A DNA stretch of 64,000 bases. It comes from Sphingomonas immobilis. Lineage in GTDB: Bacteria; Pseudomonadota; Alphaproteobacteria; Sphingomonadales; Sphingomonadaceae. The notes beneath the pieces are model-generated. The model was given only the letters and a program-made list of their open reading frames with translations, was not told where the DNA came from and made no database searches. Within the stretch, counting starts at the first letter, position 1. The number at the start of each line of letters is the position of its first letter. The stretch is taken from contig NZ_JAUQSZ010000009.1 of the NCBI RefSeq assembly GCF_030580995.1, forward strand, positions 124,001 to 188,000, written 5' to 3'. Position numbers and translations under genes: made by a program. Of this stretch, positions 60,123 to 64,000 are shown one piece after another.

Positions 60123-60548
60123 ATGGCGAAGAAACTCGGCAATAACTACCGGCTGTTCGTCCAGTCGGCGACCCCGGATACTTTCAATCAGCCCGCAGGT
60201 CAGGGCAACTTGTCCATCCAGCGCGGCAAGAACTTCTCGTCGAACGCGACCAAGGATCAGGGCGGCGTCGACACGCAGCAGCCGGGCCTGCGTACGATCT
60301 CGCTCAAGCAGGATCTGATCCCGGATCTGCCGGACGCCAACGGCTACACCCGCATGGAGACGCTCGACCAGTCGAACGCGACGGAGAAATACCAGATCCG
60401 CAAGAGCCCGTTCGCCGTCGGCGATGTCGTGTTCGAGTGCCTGATGTACACCTCGCTCGACAATCAGGATTTCAACCAGGGCGAAAGCGTCAAGGTCGGC
60501 GTGACCCTCGCGCCGGCCGCGCAGCCGACCGTCGATGCCCTCACGTAA
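60123..60548 (+). CDS. Phage major tail (tube) protein
   Basis: A 141-residue protein of the TP901-1-type major tail family by position and sequence (GNNYRLFVQSATPDTF, a beta-rich KYQIRKSPFAVGDVVFECLM, and a conserved NQGESVKVGVTL end). Stacked hexamers of it would form the tail tube. It is followed by tail assembly genes. Confidence 0.82.
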   Translation: MAKKLGNNYRLFVQSATPDTFNQPAGQGNLSIQRGKNFSSNATKDQGGVDTQQPGLRTISLKQDLIPDLPDANGYTRMETLDQSNATEKYQIRKSPFAVGDVVFECLMYTSLDNQDFNQGESVKVGVTLAPAAQPTVDALT

Positions 60549-60558
60549 GGAAAAGGCG

Positions 60559-60831
60559 ATGATCCGCATTAACGGAACAGACCTGAAAACGTCGCGTCCG
60601 TCGAACCTCGATGAGCAGCTGATCGCTGCTACCGGCTGCTCATCGAGCGAAATCGGCACGGTATTGGCGGGCGGCCCCGATCTCGCTGCTCGGGCGCTCC
60701 GCCCTTTCATCGACCCGGAGACGCTGCCCGGCGGTCAGCTGGCGGCGGCTATCGCTGCCGATGGCGATGCGTTGCTCGCGATCCGTAAGCTGTACGACGA
60801 CGCACCCGCGTCGAAGGCGGAGGGCAAATAA
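60559..60831 (+). CDS. Small phage tail-region protein, unknown
   Basis: A 90-residue helical protein of unknown function. AAGGAAAAGG lies just before the ATG at 60559. It shares a base with the next start (TAATG). The place between the tail tube and tail-assembly genes suggests a tail assembly role. Confidence 0.6.
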   Translation: MIRINGTDLKTSRPSNLDEQLIAATGCSSSEIGTVLAGGPDLAARALRPFIDPETLPGGQLAAAIAADGDALLAIRKLYDDAPASKAEGK

Positions 60832-61268
60832 TGGCGAAGGCAGCTTCCAAGCCAGCCGCGCCGATCGTGGAGGATCGCGGCGAATTCTCGCTGGTGCTGG
60901 ATGGCGCTACCTACGGGCTGCGCCCGTCGTACGAGGCGATCGAAGCCGTCGAGGCGGCCACCGGGCAGGGCCTGATCGATCTCGCGCGCGCCGGCCTCGC
61001 CGCAAAGCTGTCCCTCGCCGTTACTTCGCAGGTTGCGACGGAGTTCATCCGGGCGTGGGGCCGGGCCAATGGCGACAAGGGCGCATCTGGGGCCAATGCG
61101 CCGCGGATCGCGAAGCTGATCCTGAACAGCGACGGCGGCTTCCACGCCGCTCTGCAGACCCTGTCCGGCGTCCTTTCGCTCGCAGTTACGGGCGGCTTCG
61201 ACGCTGAGGGGGAAATGAAGCCGTCGACGACGCCGAATCCGGCGAAGGAAGCCCGCGTCGACGGCTGA
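60831..61268 (+). CDS. GTA-gp10-like phage tail assembly protein (Phage_TAC_11 type)
   Basis: A 145-residue protein with the family's core, FSLVLDGATYGLRPSYEAIEAVEAATG (in short: a strand, GLRPS, then an E-A-x-E-x-x-T-G helix). The same gene type lies beside the small chaperone gene in gene transfer agents of alphaproteobacteria. Its stop shares a base with the next start (TGATG). Confidence 0.8.
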   Translation: MAKAASKPAAPIVEDRGEFSLVLDGATYGLRPSYEAIEAVEAATGQGLIDLARAGLAAKLSLAVTSQVATEFIRAWGRANGDKGASGANAPRIAKLILNSDGGFHAALQTLSGVLSLAVTGGFDAEGEMKPSTTPNPAKEARVDG

Positions 61269-61390
61269 TGGGTGCGGCGGCCGCCATGTTGGGTTGGCGG
61301 CCGCAGGAGTTCTGGGGCAGCACACCGTCTGAATTCTGGGCCGCTGCTCGCGCGTACGAACGCATGCATTGCGTGCGCGATGAACAGTGA
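61268..61390 (+). CDS. Small tail assembly chaperone (Phage_TAC_6 / GTA gp10a type), 40 residues
   Basis: A 40-residue gene coupled by TGATG to the one before. It holds the family hallmark GWRPQEFWGSTPSEFWAA, matching the short chaperones (G-W-x-P-x-x-F-W-x-x-T-P-x-E) found after the TAC_11-type gene in gene transfer agents and related siphophages. It should coat the tape measure protein during tail assembly. Confidence 0.82.
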   Translation: MGAAAAMLGWRPQEFWGSTPSEFWAAARAYERMHCVRDEQ

Positions 61391-61402
61391 TAGGCTTGTC
61401 CG

Positions 61403-61627
61403 ATGAAAGTCGCGCTCGCATTGTTTCTCGGATTCGCCTTGGCGGGATGTGGCTCGATTGGCGTGTCTAACGCCAAAGATCGTGTTCGCACCGCCCGAGC
61501 CAGCGGAGACCGAGACGCGGTTTGCAGCGCCGAAACGGCGCTTGCTCAGGCGTATCTCGACGCAGGCGATTCTGAAAACTATCGCCTGCAGGCCGCTATG
61601 GCGCGTTTGGCGTGCATGGCCGCCTAG
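61403..61627 (+). CDS. Small phage-encoded lipoprotein
   Basis: A 74-residue protein with a lipoprotein signal peptide: a charged MK start, hydrophobic VALALFLGFALAGC, and a lipobox L-A-G-C with the lipidated Cys at 16. The mature part (SAETALAQAYLDAGDSENYRLQAA) looks like one helix pair. It interrupts the tail module between chaperone and tape measure genes. A role in host surface change or superinfection exclusion is a guess. Confidence 0.65.
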   Translation: MKVALALFLGFALAGCGSIGVSNAKDRVRTARASGDRDAVCSAETALAQAYLDAGDSENYRLQAAMARLACMAA

Positions 61628-61713
61628 ACCGCAGCCACTTGTCGGCTGAGTGCCTTGGGCTTGGATCAAGCGCCGATCGTCACAAGCAGCGTTAGCCTGA
61701 TAGAGGAGGTCGC

Positions 61714-64000
61714 ATGGCCGACCAAACCGAGCGCCTGCTCCTGCAGGTCGATGCGGCGACCGAGTTGCTGCGTCGGCATCTCGCCGAAGGCGAACAGCCG
61801 CTTGACCGTTTCGAGAAGCGTGTCGGAAAGATGGCGGAAAACGTCGATCGCTCGATCGGCGATATGGGCAAGCGGTTCGGCGCGTTCAGCGCGCTTGCCG
61901 AGGATGCCGCCACGCGGGCGCAGAAGTCGTTCGAGGACAGCTTCACGCAGGTGCAGCGCATCGCTGCGACCGCGATCAAGGGCCCAAACATCAACGGTAG
62001 CATCAATCTCGGCGCCGATGATATTCGCGCTGGCGCGGCGGCGGCCCAAGATCAGGCGCGCGCCTTCGCATTGATCGGCGAGGCCGCGCAACGTGCGGCA
62101 ACCGAGGTCGGTGACACCAGCGAGGCGACCCGCCTGTTCATCGCGGCCACCACCGCCTCGCGGATCGAAGCCGAACAGAAGGCAGCCGCATTGCTCTCGG
62201 AGGCTGGCGCGCTGGAGCGAGTAGAGATCGAGCTTCGCCAGAGCGCGGAAGCGGTCGACCTGTTCGTCGGTAAGCATCAGCAAATTGCCATCGCGGCAGA
62301 ACAGGACAAGCTGCTAGCGTTGTCGGCAACAGAAGCTGCGGCCGCGCAGCGTGCCCTTGCCGCCTCTGCCGATGTGCTTCGCGCGCAGATCGACCCGATG
62401 TTCATCGCGCAGCAGCGTTTCGACCAGGAACTGACGCGCGCCGACGTGCTGCTGAACGCCGGCACGATCAGCCAGCGCGAACATGCACAGGCAATCCAGT
62501 TCGCTCGCGAAGCACTCTACGCGCACGCGCTGGCTGTGGGCGGATCGACAGCGTCGCAGGGCCGCCTGACGGTTTCCACCGGCCAGCAAAAAGCCGCGAT
62601 GCAGCAGCTTTCCTACCAGATCAGCGACGTCTCGACGTCGTTCGCCGGCGGCATCAATCCGATGGTGATCTTCGCGCAGCAGGGCAGCCAGGTCATCCAG
62701 GCGCTGACGCTGATGAAGGGAGAGGCTGGCGGCCTGATCGGTTTCCTCGGCGGGCCTTGGGGAGCGGCGATTTTGGGTGCCGTCAGCGTGCTCGGCGTCC
62801 TGATCGACAAGCAGTTGACGGCGGCTGCGGCAGAGGATGCTCATAGCAAGGCGGCGGACCTGCTCGCGGCCGCGATGAAGCGGCTGTCGGACGCTGCTGC
62901 GGATCAAAACCACAAGACCGAACAGGGTATTCGGCTCGATATTCAGGCCGCTCAAACCGCGCGCGCTCGCGCCGTTGAAGAGCTTCGTTTGGCGAAGGCA
63001 AAGCTCGGTGCTGCTCAGGCAACTGAGCAGATTCCCGGCGGCACTGTCCCCGGCGCGGCGATACCTGGTCGAGGTGTGGGGACTCTAGGCGTCCAAATCA
63101 CATCGCTAGACGCGCAAATTGCAGCTGCCACGAAAGATATTCGAGTTGGTCAGGTCCAGCTATCGCTGCGCCGTCTCGAAGCATCGATGGACGCCGGTAC
63201 GGCAGCTACTCGCCGTTACGAAAACACGATCGACCGCCTTAGCCGCCGGCGCGAAAGCGGCGAAATCTCGCAGGAATCTTTCAACCAGCTCAGCAGGATC
63301 GCCGCCGAGCGTCGAGACCGCGTTCAGGAGGCGGCAAAAACTGTAGGCGATCCGACCGCGGCTATTTCCCAGCGGCGGCAGCAGATTGCGGATCTGGAGA
63401 AGCTCAAGGTCACCGCGAGCGGTAAAGACCTTGAAGGCATCAAGCGGCAAATCGCTCTCCGCGAAAAGCAAATTCGCTACTTGGAGCAGGGCGTAGGCGT
63501 CGGATCGGCGGTCGCCGCGACGCAGGGCGGTGGCGGCAGCGGCAAGCGCGGGCCATCCACCGAAACCTTGGCCAAGCGGGCCGAGGCCGCGAGGGTCAAG
63601 CTGCTCAACGACGACACAGCCTATGCTGACGAAGAGCGACAGGCGCGGCATCGTCTGCTCGACGCAATGAAAAAGACCGCAGCGACTGAGGAGCAGCGCG
63701 ACGCGCTCGTTCGCGAAGACATCAATGCGGAAGCCGACGCGCAGGCTCGTAAGATCGCCAACCAACGATCCGCGGGCAAGATCAATGCGGCGGAGGAAAA
63801 GAACCTCAACGACCTGAACGAGCGTAACCGCACGCAGCGTCTGCTGAACGTGACGCTGGATCGCGCACGGGCAAAGGTCAGCGCGCAGTTCGAGGCCGAC
63901 CAGTCCGATTTACAGTCTCGGCTCGCGGTCCTCCGCATCCGGCAGGATATGGCCCTCACCGAAGGCGAGCGCAGGCGCATCGGGAGCGAGATCCTCGCGA
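61714..64000 (+). CDS. Tail tape measure protein, 3' part beyond the window
   Basis: The frame is open from the ATG at 61714 (GAGGAGG seven bases upstream) to the window end, 762 codons. The protein is helical, with coiled coils in the first 270 residues, then the lambda-type tape measure signature (QQKAAMQQLSYQISDVSTSF and GINPMVIFAQQGSQVIQAL, about residues 294-332), and a hydrophobic GLIGFLGGPWGAAILGAVSV segment. It sets tail length and helps DNA pass into the cell. Confidence 0.92.
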   Translation, partial: MADQTERLLLQVDAATELLRRHLAEGEQPLDRFEKRVGKMAENVDRSIGDMGKRFGAFSALAEDAATRAQKSFEDSFTQVQRIAATAIKGPNINGSINLGADDIRAGAAAAQDQARAFALIGEAAQRAATEVGDTSEATRLFIAATTASRIEAEQKAAALLSEAGALERVEIELRQSAEAVDLFVGKHQQIAIAAEQDKLLALSATEAAAAQRALAASADVLRAQIDPMFIAQQRFDQELTRADVLLNAGTISQREHAQAIQFAREALYAHALAVGGSTASQGRLTVSTGQQKAAMQQLSYQISDVSTSFAGGINPMVIFAQQGSQVIQALTLMKGEAGGLIGFLGGPWGAAILGAVSVLGVLIDKQLTAAAAEDAHSKAADLLAAAMKRLSDAAADQNHKTEQGIRLDIQAAQTARARAVEELRLAKAKLGAAQATEQIPGGTVPGAAIPGRGVGTLGVQITSLDAQIAAATKDIRVGQVQLSLRRLEASMDAGTAATRRYENTIDRLSRRRESGEISQESFNQLSRIAAERRDRVQEAAKTVGDPTAAISQRRQQIADLEKLKVTASGKDLEGIKRQIALREKQIRYLEQGVGVGSAVAATQGGGGSGKRGPSTETLAKRAEAARVKLLNDDTAYADEERQARHRLLDAMKKTAATEEQRDALVREDINAEADAQARKIANQRSAGKINAAEEKNLNDLNERNRTQRLLNVTLDRARAKVSAQFEADQSDLQSRLAVLRIRQDMALTEGERRRIGSEILA

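Overview
The window looks like a high-GC alphaproteobacterial chromosome, most likely a sphingomonad (Sphingomonadaceae). Reasons: a large clustered catabolic region served by a TonB-dependent receptor and no ABC uptake system, a PutA without an N-terminal DNA-binding domain, GTA/HK97-type phage genes, and the style of dispersed TGTCCGCT...AGCGGACA palindromes. This is inferred from gene content only.

Bases 1-28,000 hold a catabolic island. Its genes encode a CoA-transferase, DUF1330, GST, Baeyer-Villiger monooxygenase plus esterase, isochorismatase-like hydrolase, tannase/feruloyl-esterase-like enzyme, cupin, MFS transporter, a DUF1838 / maleate-isomerase-like / flavin-hydroxylase operon, a PhyH-type dioxygenase, an IclR regulator, and a six-gene operon (aldehyde dehydrogenase, LeuC-like, LeuD-like, isocitrate-lyase-family lyase, GabD-like, Fe-alcohol dehydrogenase). 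They are followed by a second alpha/beta hydrolase, a TonB receptor, another aldehyde dehydrogenase, a 4-hydroxybutyrate-CoA-transferase-like gene and the stump of an acyl-CoA synthetase. Six 15-bp sites of the form GTCCAC-NNN-GCGAAC lie in the intergenic promoter regions of this island, suggesting one regulon, probably under the IclR protein. The likely chemistry is ring or ester opening (monooxygenases, hydrolases), then isomerisation/hydration of a substituted maleate-type acid by the LeuCD-like pair, then C-C cleavage by the lyase, with the dehydrogenases finishing the fragments. The substrate is unknown.

Bases 28,000-37,100 are housekeeping-like: a two-component system divergent from a small OB-fold exported protein, a phospholipase-D/cardiolipin-synthase-like protein, bifunctional PutA, and a GT2-GtrA membrane glycosyltransferase.

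From tRNA-Val(TAC) at 37,153 to the end of the window lies a prophage whose integrase sits directly behind the tRNA. Its order is integrase; two cargo genes (a chemoreceptor and a six-helix membrane protein) bracketed by palindromic repeats; AlpA; a tight leftward operon of small phage proteins; CI-like S24 repressor; Cro-like protein; primase; DUF3987 protein; a gene carrying 13 TGTCGCA/TGCGACA heptamers; a NusG-like protein; HNH; terminase; portal; ClpP-like protease; HK97 capsid; connectors; tail genes; and a tape measure protein cut by the window end. The right attachment site is not in the window.
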